Shown one piece after another: positions 45,101 through 60,000 of a DNA stretch of 64,000 nucleotides (positions within the stretch are counted from its first letter, which is position 1; every line of letters begins with the position of its first letter). Made by a program: the position numbers and the translations under genes. Origin of the DNA: Takifugu bimaculatus. Taxonomy: Eukaryota; Chordata; Actinopteri; Tetraodontiformes; Tetraodontidae. The notes below the pieces were generated by a model that worked only from the letters and a program-made list of their open reading frames with translations, had not been told where the DNA came from and did no database searches. Location of the stretch: assembly GCA_004026145.2 (NCBI GenBank), contig CP034995.1:4265013-4329012 (forward strand). Direction: 5' to 3'.

Positions 45101-47629
45101 ATTACATCACATTATAGATCTTCCAGTGATTTGTTCCTGTATTTTATCTTCCTACTTTTTATTGTTAAGTCATAACAGGTCAGTTCCTGCTGCAGGAGTA
45201 TAAGTACACCTTGTTAATGCTGCGCTTTTAACAAAGGAGGCAAACAACTGTGTGATTATTGTGTGAATTTCACGTCGGGACTTTATAAATCGGATGAGAT
45301 TTATTGAAAGAATAATCCCTTGTGCGTGTGCTTGCCAAGAGTTTTCTTCCCCTGCCAAAAATCCAGACAGCTGTGTGAAGCCGAGGCTTCAGAATCATGA
45401 AAGTGTTCCACAGCAGACACTTAAAGTTTTGCTCAATGCCAACAGACTGAATCATATTCTTTTTTCTGAAGCAACAGGGAGGCGATCCTTCTCTAATTTA
45501 TGACTTGGTATCTCAGTAATTCATCCGGTCTGATGACTAACAGGATTTTGAACAGATTTGGGGCTCAAACCAGCAACCATAACTTTCCAATAATCTTCCC
45601 AACTGGAGATCAACACCTCACCCCTCTCTCTTTCTCTCTCTCTAAACAAATAAATATCCATTGATGTATATTTGTACACACCTGATATGTTGTAAGCATT
45701 AAGAAAGTTCTGACGTGCACATCACTGTGCTGGTTATGTGTGTTTGGTAGTAGAGAAGCTGTGCGCCTGTTGTTGTTTCCCTTTCGGCCTTCCAAATGGA
45801 AAAAGGGTGGAATTGGATGCGGATAGGCGGGTAGCAGCATTTCTTCTCCTGCCAGAACCTCTCCTGTGTTCAGCAGGACCTTCTGAAGCGGTCGGATCGA
45901 AGTGCCGCTACAATCACTTGATTACATTATTCAGTTCAGTAATCAAGCCGCCGCCGTATATGCTCGGCTAATCGCGCCCCTTCACATCCCATATTATGGA
46001 ATGATTGCCGTCGCTCACGCCATCACACCATAGGTTACATCCACCTTTTGCTACTTGCATTTGAAAATGGACCCGATGGCTCGATCAGTCGATTGATCGG
46101 TTCAAAACGAGCATGTTCAGGTGTTTGGGTTGAGAAAAATAAACCACAATCCCTGTCTTTTCGACTCCAAGTGGGGGGAATTATTTGTCTAGCTTGTCCT
46201 TGTGACCTGGTGGATCTTTCCTTCCATTTCTGTTCACGGTCAGTAATGGAGGAGGTTTACTGTAGCCTGCAGTTCCAGCCACGCAACTCTTGAGCAAACA
46301 GGTGCAGGAATAAATGAAGTCAGTCCCTCCGCTGGATGTTTTGTCATTACTTCACTCCGCCGGTCAGTTTTCCAGCAGTCTGCACCCCCGTGTCAGGGAT
46401 TAAAGTAGCGTTCCAGCTGCCTGAAGAACACATGTTTTATGAATTGTTTCAACAGATCAAGGTCTTGAACGGAGGGGATGTTCTACTGACGGCTTCTGGT
46501 CTTGGACGTCCATCCGCTGTCTCTGTTTTTCTGTGAGTCCGGTGGTCGCGGCCAGCCCTTCTGCTACAGAGACGATCAAAACAAGCTCTTCTCTGCTACC
46601 TCTTATGCTTTTGTTTCAGTAACCATTCAGGGGGTCGCTACCTGACCCACTTCCTTTCCCTTCTGTCCAAACACCCGTCAGGTCTTCAGATCAACCTGAC
46701 AAAGCCTGTTTGATATAACCCCGATCCACAGCATCTGAAGTATTTATTCAGATTATATTTTAATATGAATATAGCACCACGTTGTACCTCAGTAAATAAA
46801 AGTGTTATAATAATTGAAGTATAAATCTGAACAATGAGGGTTTTTTTTTTTTTACCTTTGGAATTATGAAGCAGAAAAACACACCGAAAGAACATAATAG
46901 ATAATTTGACAGCTGAAGCTGAAGCTAACTTCAACCCCTGGTGTGAACAGACTTTCTTTTCGAAAGCAGATTCATTTCTTTTGTCATCTGTGTGTGTGTG
47001 TGTGTGCGTGTGTCTGTGCAGTGGCTAAGCACAAACAGATGAAACTCTGATGGACAAGGAGAGAGACACGGTGGAGGAGCAGGTAGATGCTGAGAACATG
47101 CACAGTGAGGCAGACAGACGAACAGATAAACACGCTGGCGAACAACCAGACGGGCAAGTGGAAACATTCTGGTGGTCCCGGCTAGCGCTGCCAAATGACC
47201 GTGTAAGTGAGACGGAAAATACGGGAGGGGGAGGAGGAAGGAAAACATCGCTGCAGTGGTCACCTCCCCTCTTGCTTCTCATTTTGCTACCTCTAACTGC
47301 TCGCTCTCTCTCTTTCCTCCTACCTGTCTGGACTGGAGGTTGGACAGAAAGCAGCAAGTAGCTGCTGAGGCGTGATGATGAGGAACAGTGAAGTGAAGAG
47401 TCTTTCCACCCATGTTATTCATGGTCTGGTGAATTATCACCAACCAGCTCCTGTAATTGAACCTTCCAATGACTCTTTAGTGGTCATAGGGCAACTAAAA
47501 CAAAGTGCGTGTCAGGAAGTGTAAGAACATCGCTAAACCTATAATAGTACCCTCTGTGTTTGCTTTCTCTGATGACATGAAAACGTCTCACTTTAAGTTA
47601 AAAGCTATTTTGTTTTTTTAACGGCTTGG

Positions 47630-47664
<35 letters not shown>

Positions 47665-50600
47665 GGGGGTGTTTTTCCGTAACGGTTTGGTGTTTCATTG
47701 CTGAAACCAGTTTGTTTGTTGGGATTGGAAATCAGCTGATAGTCCATAGGTCTTCTGTGCGCATTCAAACACAATTCCGACACAATCGACAGTGTGGGCG
47801 ACATGTTCTGTAGGTCGCGATCTAACTTCTCCCTTGTGGAGAAAGAGAGCGCCGCTCGGACTACAACCACAGCCACAGTCGTACTGAAGTGGAAATTCTT
47901 CAACTTTAAATCTGCCCAACACACTTAATGCTTACAGCCCAGACCTGCTCCCTTTTACTGCCACTGGAAATTGAGCCTCCCTCAGTGGCTCCAGCCGTCT
48001 AGCCAAAGCATCACTAACCTCTCTGTAACATTTCACTTCCATTTTTTTCTCCCCTTCTGAGGTCAACTCTTTAAATAGTGAGCAGGAACATTATGAGCCT
48101 TATCAATCTTATTCCAGCCCACCACTGTAGCACTGAAGTCAGTTTCAGACAGAAACAGGACTAAAAGATTGAAGTTTAGTGATACAAGAACACACCCTGG
48201 GGAGACACCTGACAGGAAGAGGGTGGGTCTTTGCTTTCATTAGGTTATAGTCTAATGGCTACGCTATAGGAAACATGTTTAGCCAGTTCTGGTTACTGGG
48301 CCCCATAGGGAAATTAGTCTAATTTCCTTGGCTCCTTCCTGTTCCATCACAGACACCAGGGTGTGATGCTATTTACTGACTGGAACCGGCAGAGTGGCCC
48401 CACTCATTAACCACAAAACTGAGCGAAACTGATTGTACAATGTCGTCATTTGTACTTAAAATGGAGGCTGTTGTCTTGGGTTACAATACCACCTGTGACC
48501 CTGTAACCTTAAGCTTTCCATACAGCGCCTATGTACAGTAGCAGCGGGAATTGCGCAATATATTCCAGCATTAAACTGCACAGACTAGGGCTTGTTTGTA
48601 AAAATGAGCTATGGTAGATCTGAAAGAGCCTTGCTGATGCTAGTGAGGTATATCTGACCTGGCTGTCCAGGTCTGTCAGGAACTGGCTAGTGACACCGTC
48701 TTGAAGTGATTGAACTGTGAGATTCAACATGGTGTCCAGTAAGGGAGGATCATTGATAGCATTCCCAGCATTCCTCTGCATCGTTCCCATCTTTTTTACT
48801 CTCCGCAGTCACGACTTTTAACCGCAGTCAGGCAGATGTAGCTGCACTGCATTTGGAGAAACACTGCAAACTTTCCACTCTGATACCCTCCTGTAGCAGC
48901 GGCGCCGTAAAAGAGCCAAAGTCGGCACGCGGACACGAAAAGGCATGTTCTGTTGCGTTAAACTGCCATTTTATATAAGCTGAGAAGTAAAACCTAAATA
49001 AAGGTGATTTGGATATGGTTTTCTTCTGCAACTGCTGCTGGATTTCATGTGCGGGATTTGGAATTGCGAGAGAGACTGAACACACTTCCACTGGGAATAT
49101 TGACCAAGAGGTACTGCAGCTTTCCCATCATGTCAGACCGATAAAGTAGATTCGTTTGAACCGAGAATAACTGCCGGATCTCATGCAACACTTGACGTGC
49201 TCTTCTGCATTTGTGTGCACCGGAGCCTAGAGCGGAACTAGGATTTTTTTTTTTTCCACTGGGGTAATTATATACGGTAAACATAATTTTTACCACCCTG
49301 GAAGGAGACCAGGCCTGTGTGGGCTCTGATAATCATCAGCTAACTGGGAGGAATCTCACAATCTGACCTAGTGATGGATTAAGATGCTGAAGCTATGGAA
49401 AAAAAACGGTTCCTTAGTATGGTACACAGATTTGTGTGATATGTCTTAATAACTTATAAAGCTAAACCAGCTTTAAAAGAACTGCTCGGTGTCCTTGAGG
49501 CCTTCAAGGTGGTAGAAAAGCTGAGTGCTCTGGTGCAATACAGGCCCTGCTGCACTGTATCAGCAGCCCACTGGCAGCATTTGGGTTTTTTGTTTTTTTT
49601 CACTGCTAAATATTTCCCATCTTTGATGTTAGGTAATGCACTTTATGTTATGCAATTATTACGTGACGGTAGTGTGCCGGTTTCCTGTGGGAGGCCAACA
49701 TTAGACGATCACAACATGAAGCCACACAGAAACTGGAACCAGTGATGTTTCCATTCCAACTGCTGCAGAACACCAGCCCTCCCACCTCTTTTGCGTGTCA
49801 CCCATATACATGGCAGATAGCTGCAGTCATTTTTCAGAAAAACATCAACACAGAGATAGAAATCTACAATCCACTTATATAAACGGGTTTGAAAATATGG
49901 TTTTATTAAAGCAATGTGGTTGTGAGGCTTGAATTTCTGTGTTTAAGAGAAAATAGTCCAGCATATTGTGCTCTGCTGTTTGAGAGTAATCCGTGACCCT
50001 GAAAAAGCGTTTAGAAAATGTATGGAGGAGTGCGGAGTGCTGATCCGCTAGTCCAAACACCTTGGCTGTGATCAGTCGCCCACTAGCCACCTGCACTAGC
50101 CACAGGTGACAGAATAGGCAGAAGGTGCCAGAGTAGGCAGCCTATATGGGTCCAGTCTGTGACATTTACTTCAGAGAGAGTCTTTTAGGTCTGTGCTGAT
50201 TAAAGGCCATCTAACCTGGCAGATGAGGGTCACGGCAGTTTTTGTTGAGGTGAGTTGGATGCTAATGTCAGTTAGCCATGAGTTGCATCATGGAATGTCT
50301 CATATCAAGTTAACAGGAGTGTGTGGGAAATATGGACATGAGAGGAAATTCCAAAAAAGAGAGTTTGGAATGATCTGTTCAGTGAGTCAAACAGGCTTAT
50401 ACTATATTTAAAGACCTTACAGAGAAAATCTAAAGTGTTTTCTGTAAAATACAATATTTCAAATGGTTTTCCATTGTGTCCACTATCACTCAAGGTAGAG
50501 ATTATTATCATTATTTTGTAATTAACATGGAAAAAAGGCTCATTTGTGTTTGACATGGATAAGGAATCTAGAGTAAATCCAGTTTCACAGATTCACAAGT

Positions 50601-53600
50601 GTCGTTATTTGTGCACGCTAGGATAGAGTTAAATTTCTTGCTGTTATTTCTGTATCTCTTTTGCATGTAATTTGTCCCCCTCTGATTCAGTGGGGAGCTT
50701 CTTTTGGCAGCAGTTCAGCAATGTTCTGAAAACTGATAAATTAATAGATGAGGAGGAATCGAAGCAGAGAATAAACTAATTAACAAACTGATTAAATAAG
50801 TTAATCCAGAGAGAATGAATGGAGACTCTTGTACTGCCTGTAGGAAACCACGCTCTGCTGCTCACAGCACGATGCAAATGCTTTGCTTCTTCTGTGAGCA
50901 GTCGCACAACGCAGGCCTTCTTGTTGCTCTTTACTCTTGGTCTCTCGTTTGAGTGATCTCAAAAGCCCCCCATTGCCGGTATCGTGGACCAATCAAACCT
51001 TTTTGTACCTATTTGCACCAGTGTGGTGCGACAGATTCTTTAGCTTTTTAGTGGATGAAATGACGGATTCAGGGTAAAAAGGTCACTTATTGCAATCACT
51101 TGATCTTAAACCAACCAGCTATTGTAGTGCAGCAGAGGTAGTTGTGACAGTGGGAGGGACGTCAGTGATTGGACGGAAAATTACCTCAAACATCTCCACA
51201 GCGGAGCATGGGAAGCATAATGCCTTATTCAGCTCACAGGCAGCTCATTTTAAATAATAACCTGCACGTACAGTACATCACCAAGGGCAAAACGAGGTCT
51301 AGGAATAGAATAAACAAGCATTTACATACATAAGTCATGATTTTTTTTTTCCTTTCTGCAAAAGGAGGTGCAGGAATTTCCATCGGTAGAGGGTTTGGGA
51401 TTTGGTAGAGTAATGAGGACCTTTCCATGCTGTAAAACCCTCTCGCGTGTAACCACTTCACTTGGAAATCACACTCAACAAACCTCTTCTTGACATCTCT
51501 TTAACGTTAATAGGAAAAACAAAAGTAGACTAGGCGAATGGTGGAAAGAAGTAGGAGAATGGTGGAAAGAAGAAACATATGGTTAACCCCCCCCTTCAAT
51601 TAATCACAGCAACATTGAAGACCAGAAAAGCCACCAGGCTGCAGCCTGACTTAGTCCCCCCCCCCACCTCTCTCAATTCTGGAAATTTTATGAATGGAAA
51701 ATGTCGGGCTTTCCAAAGCCTCATGAATTTAGCCCGTGGTTCTCCTCAGTTCATTCTGGAGCAGCAGTGTGAGGCGTCAGCAGGCAGACAGGACCTCCAA
51801 ATGCACTTTATCCACATGATAACCTCATCCATGAAAACATCATCCATGATAACATCATCCATGATAACATCATCCATGATAACGCATGAATGCCAAAAGA
51901 AGAAAGCAGTTGCAAGTGTGAGTAGTTCACTGGGCTTCAATGTAATATCTTCATAAAAGGAGTTACTACAGAGTGGAAAATGCTTTCATGTTTAATGGTA
52001 AACTGCAGCGTTTGGTTTCTTTATTCAGTCTAAAAGGCTGTTAAGCCCGTCTTCCAGAAATCCTGTATTTTATTAAAACAACATGGTTCTGAATGGCTCG
52101 GCTCGGAGGCAGTTGGAGACAAAAAACGCAACGTCTTTATGGCAGAAAGCACTTTAACCAATCACTGTGATTTGCTGCTCTGTCTTTCTCAATGTTTCCG
52201 CAAGTTACCAGCAAAAATGTGCGTACTTCTACATTTTCAACTCAGCGGTGGTTCATGAAAGATTCAAGGCCCTGACATAATTCATGAGCTGTGTTTTTTT
52301 TAATCGTTAATTTGTTTGTCTTTGTGGAAGAAAACTGCTCAAGCTGCTCTTGAATTATTTAATACTTTCAGTCGCTGTATATCCCCACTTATATGGAAAA
52401 TATGTATACGTTATGTTATAGGAGCAGAAATCGGATCAGCTCTGTTTCATCTAAATGAAAGACGGACATTTTTCTGATCCACTTTTGATCGTCTTTTATC
52501 AGCTTAATATTTTTTCCAGCTCTGCTTCTGCAGATGGAATCCAGTGGACCCAGTGTGTGTTTTATGTTTGCGGGGCCGCATCTGATTGGACAGAAATATT
52601 GAAAGGCAGTATGGGAAACACATGGGAATATATAATTCATGGTGTTTGGGAGACGTCATCCTTCTAATCTCAATGATCTTAGAACTCTCTCACTACGCCT
52701 GTTGCTTCTCCAGAGCGCCACTGATAAAACACACGCAGACAGAGATGAAAAAGGCCCCCGGGTGATGCTGAGAGGTTGAGTCGAAACAGCAGATAAAGAA
52801 GTGATGGAACAGAGGCGAGAAGGGAAGCGGGGGCATCCTGCTGTTTGCGGGTAGCGGAATCAGAACCACGTCTACTGACTACAGGCGTGTGTTCGCTTCC
52901 ATTCATCTGAATGGCCTGATGTTTGTCTTCACATGTTTCGGCGGCGGGTTTTACCCCCCCGCCTGTGCCGCCAGTGGCCGATTCCTTTTATTGCCTCCTG
53001 CGGCGTTTGAGCGGAGGCCTCGGAGGAATCTGTCAGACAGACGTTCGGCTTCTGTGTCAAACTTGCCTCAATGTAAAGCAGATGTCACTGTAAAGAGGGG
53101 TCCCGCACTAATGGAGTCTCCACATATGTCGTTATCCCAAACTGACTGTTTAATGGTTACATTTGGAACGTGTACATGCAGCTACGGTGAAAACAAGACT
53201 GCGGTGCTTACAGAAACAATGCTGCAGTGTGTATATTTGGGAGTGGTTGTCAAGACTCAAGGATATCCTAAGTTAGTCGCTATTGCTGTGGACCTTCTCC
53301 TAAATATACATTTTTCCAGACTGATCCCTTTTAACCCTAACCCTCGGGGTCTTGTTCACGAGTGAGGGAAGAATGGAGCAGGAGATCGACTAGCGGATCG
53401 GTGCGGCAGTAATGCGGCTCTGCACCGGTCGATCTTCGTTCCTACCCTCACCTATGGTCACGAGCTTTGGGTAATGACCGAAAGAACAAGATCACGGGTA
53501 CAAGCGGCCGAAATGAGCTTCCTCCGTAGGGTGGCTGGGCTCTCCCTTGGAGATAGGGTGAGAAGCTCTGCCATCCGGGAGGAGCTCGGAGTAGAGCCGC

Positions 53601-53984
53601 TGCTCCTCCGCGTTGAGAGGAGCCAGATGAGGTGGCTTGGGCATCTAGTTAGGATAGGCATGTCCCTCCGGTAGGAGGCCCCCGGGAAGACCCAGGACAC
53701 GCTGTTTCTTCTCGATCTCTGTGCTCCAGTGTGTGATTGCAGCTGTTCGTCTGCATGAATGACAACAATCACTTTGTCACCGTGAGCTGATGGCTCAGAG
53801 AAAAGGAATTGGTCTTGTAATGGGTGCCGCTGAGCAAGGCACCTCAGCCCCATTGCTCCTCCAGTGCGTTTAAGGGCTGCCCACTGCTTCTGCACCTGGC
53901 TTGTGTGTTCACTATTAGTGAATTTGACCTGCTTTTAACCCACACTAACTGGTGTGTGTGTGTGCAAATATTTCTCACACACAC

Positions 53985-54032
<48 letters not shown>

Positions 54033-57000
54033 CTTGCCTCTTATCTGAGATCAAATGTCTTTGCATTGGAAACTAAATGGGTGTTCCAGACGGGATTGGA
54101 ATTCAGGAATAGAACATTCCCTTATTGTTTCATCAACACGGTGGGTGATTGAACAATTCAAAAGAGAATTTATACTATAAAGGTAACATCAGTAAATGTC
54201 ATCAGTTGATTGTGGTTTTACTCTATAAACACCAAAATTACTGCATGTGTCAGATATTAAAAGTAATGCTGGCAGCTGTCACCTGACATCAAACAGCCAC
54301 GCGCCAGCAGCGTAACGACGGATAATGAGATCACGAAGCTTCCGGATGGAAACTGGTTTATACCCAGACTCTGTTGAACTGTCAAAGGCCCTGAGGCGTG
54401 CAGGTCCTGCTGACTCAGGTGCTGTAACACCTGCTCCAGGAAAAGGTCACAGAAGAAAGGATGTCTTAAAGGAAGAAAGTCGGTCAGTAAGCTTTTGTTA
54501 GCCTGTCATATGCACCCGTCATTCAATGCTTTATCCGTGCATATTATCGTCTTTGAGTAAATAAATGCTAGCATGGAAACATGGCGGGAGGCAGCGACGT
54601 GGGGGTTCAAGACGTGATCTGATTTAATTTCAAATGGTAAATAAAGAGAACGATAATATTGGCAAATGGGACTTTGTGCCACGGACAGACCAGCGGTACT
54701 CAGCTGAAACCTGCTCACGTCTTGCAGGAAAATTCATTTTTTGCTCCCCCAGCACGTTGTTATTGAGGCGCGCTTTCCACAAACACACGAATAAAGCAAC
54801 CTTGGGTAATTGTTTTGCTCCTCAAAAGATGTATTTGTTTTATCTGTAATATCAGAAAGTGGGAACTATCTGCAGCCTCTGTCTTGTTTGTTTGCATGTG
54901 TGCTCGTCATGACACATGAAAGACGTATATTCATATTAATGTTCTTTAGTGATGTTCTGTGTATTGTTGTACGCTGTTGTCGAATGTCTGCTTTGAGCGC
55001 TGTTTGGCCTGGAAACAAATAAAAGTGGTCGGGCTGACTGAATAGATGCCTCATGCTTGATTCAAGGTCAATGATACAGGAAGTGGGAAGGAAAATGTCA
55101 TTGTCATGTGGATACAATAAAGAACTACAGGCTATTCACTGAATGCTACATTATCATGCAATATGCAGCTGCAGATAGGTCATTTTTGTATTTGTTGTAG
55201 AGAGAATTGCCGTTAGGCTGTTTCCACACCTCCTTTCCAAGTGGAGTACTTTTTTTCCCAAGGAATAACAAAAACATTTTTATTGTTTTTATCCATTTGC
55301 CCTCAATTCATCTTGTTTACAGCACTTTGGTCAAGTATTGTTTTAAAAGTGTTCCCTTGACTACTATAACCACAGATTTCCATTGAAACATGACATGTTC
55401 AGTCTGAGCTGGAAGCAGACATATTTCCCAAGCTGCTAGTCTTTGGAAAAATGGATTTAGGCTCCCTCTGAGGGTGGTTGGAGATGCATTGTCAATAAGG
55501 AGTGGTGGTAATGGCGATTTGTCCTCACGGAGAAGTTCAGAAGTGGGGATGCGTCAAGACGCGTTTAATGTTGATTTGTGCCGCATGATGCCATGTAGCC
55601 AGTATTCGACCCTGTGCACGCGGGTGCCACATGATACGGCTACCTGACTGGGTGGAAATGTGGAAAATGACTTACATGCATTTCTCATTCTGTAGCGCTA
55701 ATGGATGGAAAATGCCTCCGACTCTGGCTTCACCATCCCCACAGCCTTTCGCCAAAACATTTGTCATAATTTCCTCCGTTCTAAAAGAACAGATTTGGCA
55801 TCTCAGATTTATGTCGTCTTTCCATTTGGCTCCTGTGAACGATCGTGGCCATGGTTTGAGCTGGGTTATAATTTTCTCTGTGGTTGCTCTGCTCTTAAAA
55901 AAAGAAGAAGTGTTTATTAAATAAAATAGTTCTGCACCATAAAATGTCCTGCTGTGTTGCCTTTATATCTCTCTTAAATATTGGATTATTGAATGTCTCA
56001 ACATGTGATTGTTGTTTTTGCAGTTCTGAACGATTGCAGTGGTGTAAAAAGTCAGATTATGTTCAAATCCAACATCCCCTCCCCCCCCCCCCCCCGATTC
56101 CTCTTTCCATAAGGGCATGGTCGCTCTATCACGTGCATCGGTCTGAAGCATACCCATTCTATAAAAACTGCAAGTCAAATCCCTTTAACAGAGACACCGA
56201 GTGGCTGCCAAAGAATGTGCTGTTCACCACTCTGCGACTGAACAGGAAGTACACTGCTTTTCCACCGCACGCTGTGGAAAATGAATTTCCCATGAGTGGT
56301 GGCATGCAGTCAGGTGCATGTGTTTTCTTGGCCATTCTAATTTACTCTGAGCTGAGACAAAGAAACCAATAGAGCGGAGGAACTACAGTAGACGGCCATC
56401 AATCATTTCACATTTCTCTCCATTTAAAGTACAAAAGGTGCTGAAAAGCGTGTTGGTTGTCGGAGCAAGGCTAGCAGAAGCGATGGACAAACACCGGGTT
56501 GAACAAAGGCTGCCCTTCGCTTTTCTGTGGTTACAAGAATGGAAGTTAGGTAATGAAGATGCTGTCATCACAGATATGAAGCCTCCCGGCTTGTTTTGTT
56601 TGCCTTTTTCATCTGTGGCAGACCGACGTTATTCCCAGTTGTTCAGCCGCATTCATCTCCAGGGAGTGACGGCACAAGGAGGAACCACGGGCTTGGCCAC
56701 ACCAGCCTGCAGATGGTTCTAGAGACCTTGTAGTCGATGACCAGCTTAAACACAGCACGGCAGAAATACTCGCAAGTGCAGCTCATTTGCTTGCTAATAT
56801 TTATTTGGGAAGAGGTGATTAAGTTAAGATAGAGGGTATTGTCCCCACATAGCTTGTTGCTTCCTTTCATCTTGTGCTGTTAAGGTCCTGATACTTTAGG
56901 TGGATTTTCACTGCTCTGAAAAGGAGTATGTAGTTAAAGCTCAATTTAATTAGAAAAGAAGCACAATTTATCTTTCAGCAGAACTTCTGTATTAAAGTCA

Positions 57001-60000
57001 ACAAGCTCTCAGAAGCTGGAATGTTGATCAGGGAGGGTTTATTAAGATTATCGAGTTTTTGGGTCAGTTGTTTTGATAAGAGGGTAATTGTGAGTACTTA
57101 GATTGCAATCAAACTACGTTAGCTCCGGAACTGTAAATCTGTTTGACAGGGAATAAAAAAGACGGGTAGATCTCACCCACCTTTATTAAAGCAGCTTTTA
57201 TCAGCTGTGGAACAACAATTGGATAATGACAAACAATTCACAGTTGTTGTTTTTATTAAACTCACGTTGCAGCGACTTTAAACTTTGCAGTGACAACCAG
57301 CTGCATGAAGTGATGAGAGTGTATTATGGGTTCTGCCTTCAGACTCTGTGAGTGTATTATGGGATCTGCCTTGAGACGCTGAGTCTCATGTCTACTGAGA
57401 ATCATTAAGGTCCCATCATGCAGCTCTTAAGAGGATGTCTGTATATTTTTCTGTGATCTTATCGATGTTGGAGACTATAAAGTCTTTAGCGCTTCCCCCC
57501 CCAGGCCATTCTTCATTTTATCTTCTGCTCATCCATCACAGCATTATCACATTTCCGATGATTGTCCTCCCTCCTGTGCCAGTGCAGCTTTCACAGCTAC
57601 ACTCAACGCCGGATTTTGTAGCTTTCTGTCACCTGACCAAATGTATCTCAACAGGAAAGTTTCAGACAGAGAGGATTTTGTCTTGGATGTAGATTCAGGC
57701 CCTTTCTTTAAAGGTAATTTTGGAAATGGATCTTTCTACCCGCCCTCCTTCCCTCTTCTTCCGTGTGAATGTAACCACCGAGATTTCATTTTAATTTCTG
57801 TTTATCTGATAACCATCTTGGCATCTGCACTCCCTGCTTCCGTGGCCTTGCTCAAGGCTTCCTGCTCCTCTGGGAAACACTGCTGTGTTGAGCCTTTTGG
57901 TGGATTTTTCAGATACTCACAATTTTGCCTTTAAGGTGGTGTTTCGTCTCCTCCACAAAAATGCAAATGTGGATGAACACAGGAGCCTCAATTTAGGTGC
58001 CGGTTTATTTATTGTAAATACCCACCAGCAGCACATTTACACACAAAAAAAACCATGGGTTAGATGCTTCGTGTGTCCTTTTTCTATATATTAACAGCTT
58101 TGGCTAAAGACGAAAACAAAACATTTTCAAACCTGAGATGTATTAACCCAAAAAAATGAACCACATTAAGTGATGTGCAGGTTTGCCACTCTGAGATCTC
58201 CCATCTCCTCCAGTGTTGCTCTTTTCGACCTGTTTATTTTAAAACCTGATAAAAGAAAAGCTGCTGGCCTGAGCAGCATCGTGGGTTCTACTTCCTGCCG
58301 ACAAACAGGGACAGGAGGAAGTTGAAAATGTGCCTGTGGTCAATAAAACTGTCATCTGGGCGTGTTTATGTGAGTGATTAATGATTTGACTGTGACACTG
58401 CAGCGCAGACGGTTTAATCATTCTTGAACAGCAGCTTCTTTCTTCGTTATCACTTAAATGCAGTCAGTCTGCATGCAGACGGATGTGCTGCAGCAGCCCA
58501 TCCACTAGCCTACTTTTGCATCATTGATTAATGGTGTCCCTGCTATTTTGAGGTCACAGGAGTTTGCCTGAGCAGATCTAACTGAGAAGGATTGTGGCTC
58601 TAGTTATGATTTACAGTCTGCTGCAGCTATTTAAAAAAAAACCTGAAGACTTCTCTCTGTCCTTCTGTCTCTCTTTGTCTGCATCATGCGCTCTTTATGA
58701 CCAAATATCAACAGATACATATATATGTATAGTATGTGCATGTGTGAGGAGTTACCTGGTGCACCATGATGACTTCATATGATGATCTGGCACATCACAG
58801 ATTTTGTAACAGGCCTTTATGTCTGTCCCCATAATCCATGTTTTTGCTGTTTTAAGACCGCACAGTTAAACGTGTTTGAATAGTGACGTCAAATTTATAG
58901 CCAGGCGTATGTTATTGCATTGTCATTGCAGATGTAGCCTAATTTCATTGGCAGCATTTTCCTGTTACTTTAAGAGAAAGTGATGAGTCTGGCAACAAGA
59001 TCAGCACCCTGGAGAGTTCCATGGCTCACAAATCCAGACAAACTGCATCAGGAATCACATGATTAAAGTCATTTTTATATTTTATAATATGGTGGGACCG
59101 GCTCAACAGGGGATATTAAAATATTATTTGACAGGATGAAACAAATATTGACTTGTATGCTGATGACACTCAGCCGTACTTGTCTATGAAACCAGTAAAT
59201 ATGGACATTTAGTTGTGGTTCCAGAAATCTTTGAAACAGGAACGTCCTTAAGTTGTCAGGCCTCACTCCACAGCTGCGTTCTGACCTGTGACCTCATTGA
59301 TCTCCTGAAATCTATATCTTCAAGTCAATAAACCATTACAAATGTATTTGCATGTATGTTGCATGTGCTTGTTGCTCTCCTGTCTGTCTTTCTTCCTGTT
59401 AAGAGACCTTTTTCTGCCATTGTACCTGGCTTGGGGGCGGGGGGGTGCAGCAACAGAAAAGCACCTAGAGACAGTCTTAATAAAGTTGAGTTCAACTGAA
59501 CTGCATTCACTTCATGCACAGTGTCAACGATAGTACTGTATATTATTATACGGTTAAAATGTGGCTTGAAGAGTTATTACTGACTTAAACTGGTAAATGT
59601 CTATTTTCCAATGGGCCCATATTAAATGACAAAAACAACATTCATCAGGAGCCGATTGCCTTGAGAATCTATTTTCAGCACCAAGGACAGCATCCGTGAT
59701 CTGCGTGGCGTGTTGGCCAGGCTTCATCTGTCATGACGAAACCCAATCAGAGGTGGTCATTACAGCCTCATTAGTCTGTTGGTGCGCCCCGATCCAAGTA
59801 ACACTGGGAGTCGGCCAAGCAAATTCTCCGTCGGCCTCCTGTGGTGGAGGCTCCATTGATTTTCTTCATTCAAACTTTGAATGAATCTTTGTTTGTGGGA
59901 AAACAAATGTTTGCTCACCCAACACACGAGCGGGGTCCCGCCGAGGCAAAGATCCTCTGCAATCAGATACGGATACTGGATATAGATTTATAAATACATT

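Noticed and set aside
52889..53365. 158-codon + strand open frame
   Set aside because: No domain, no splice context, and its end runs into the LINE fragment starting at 53345.
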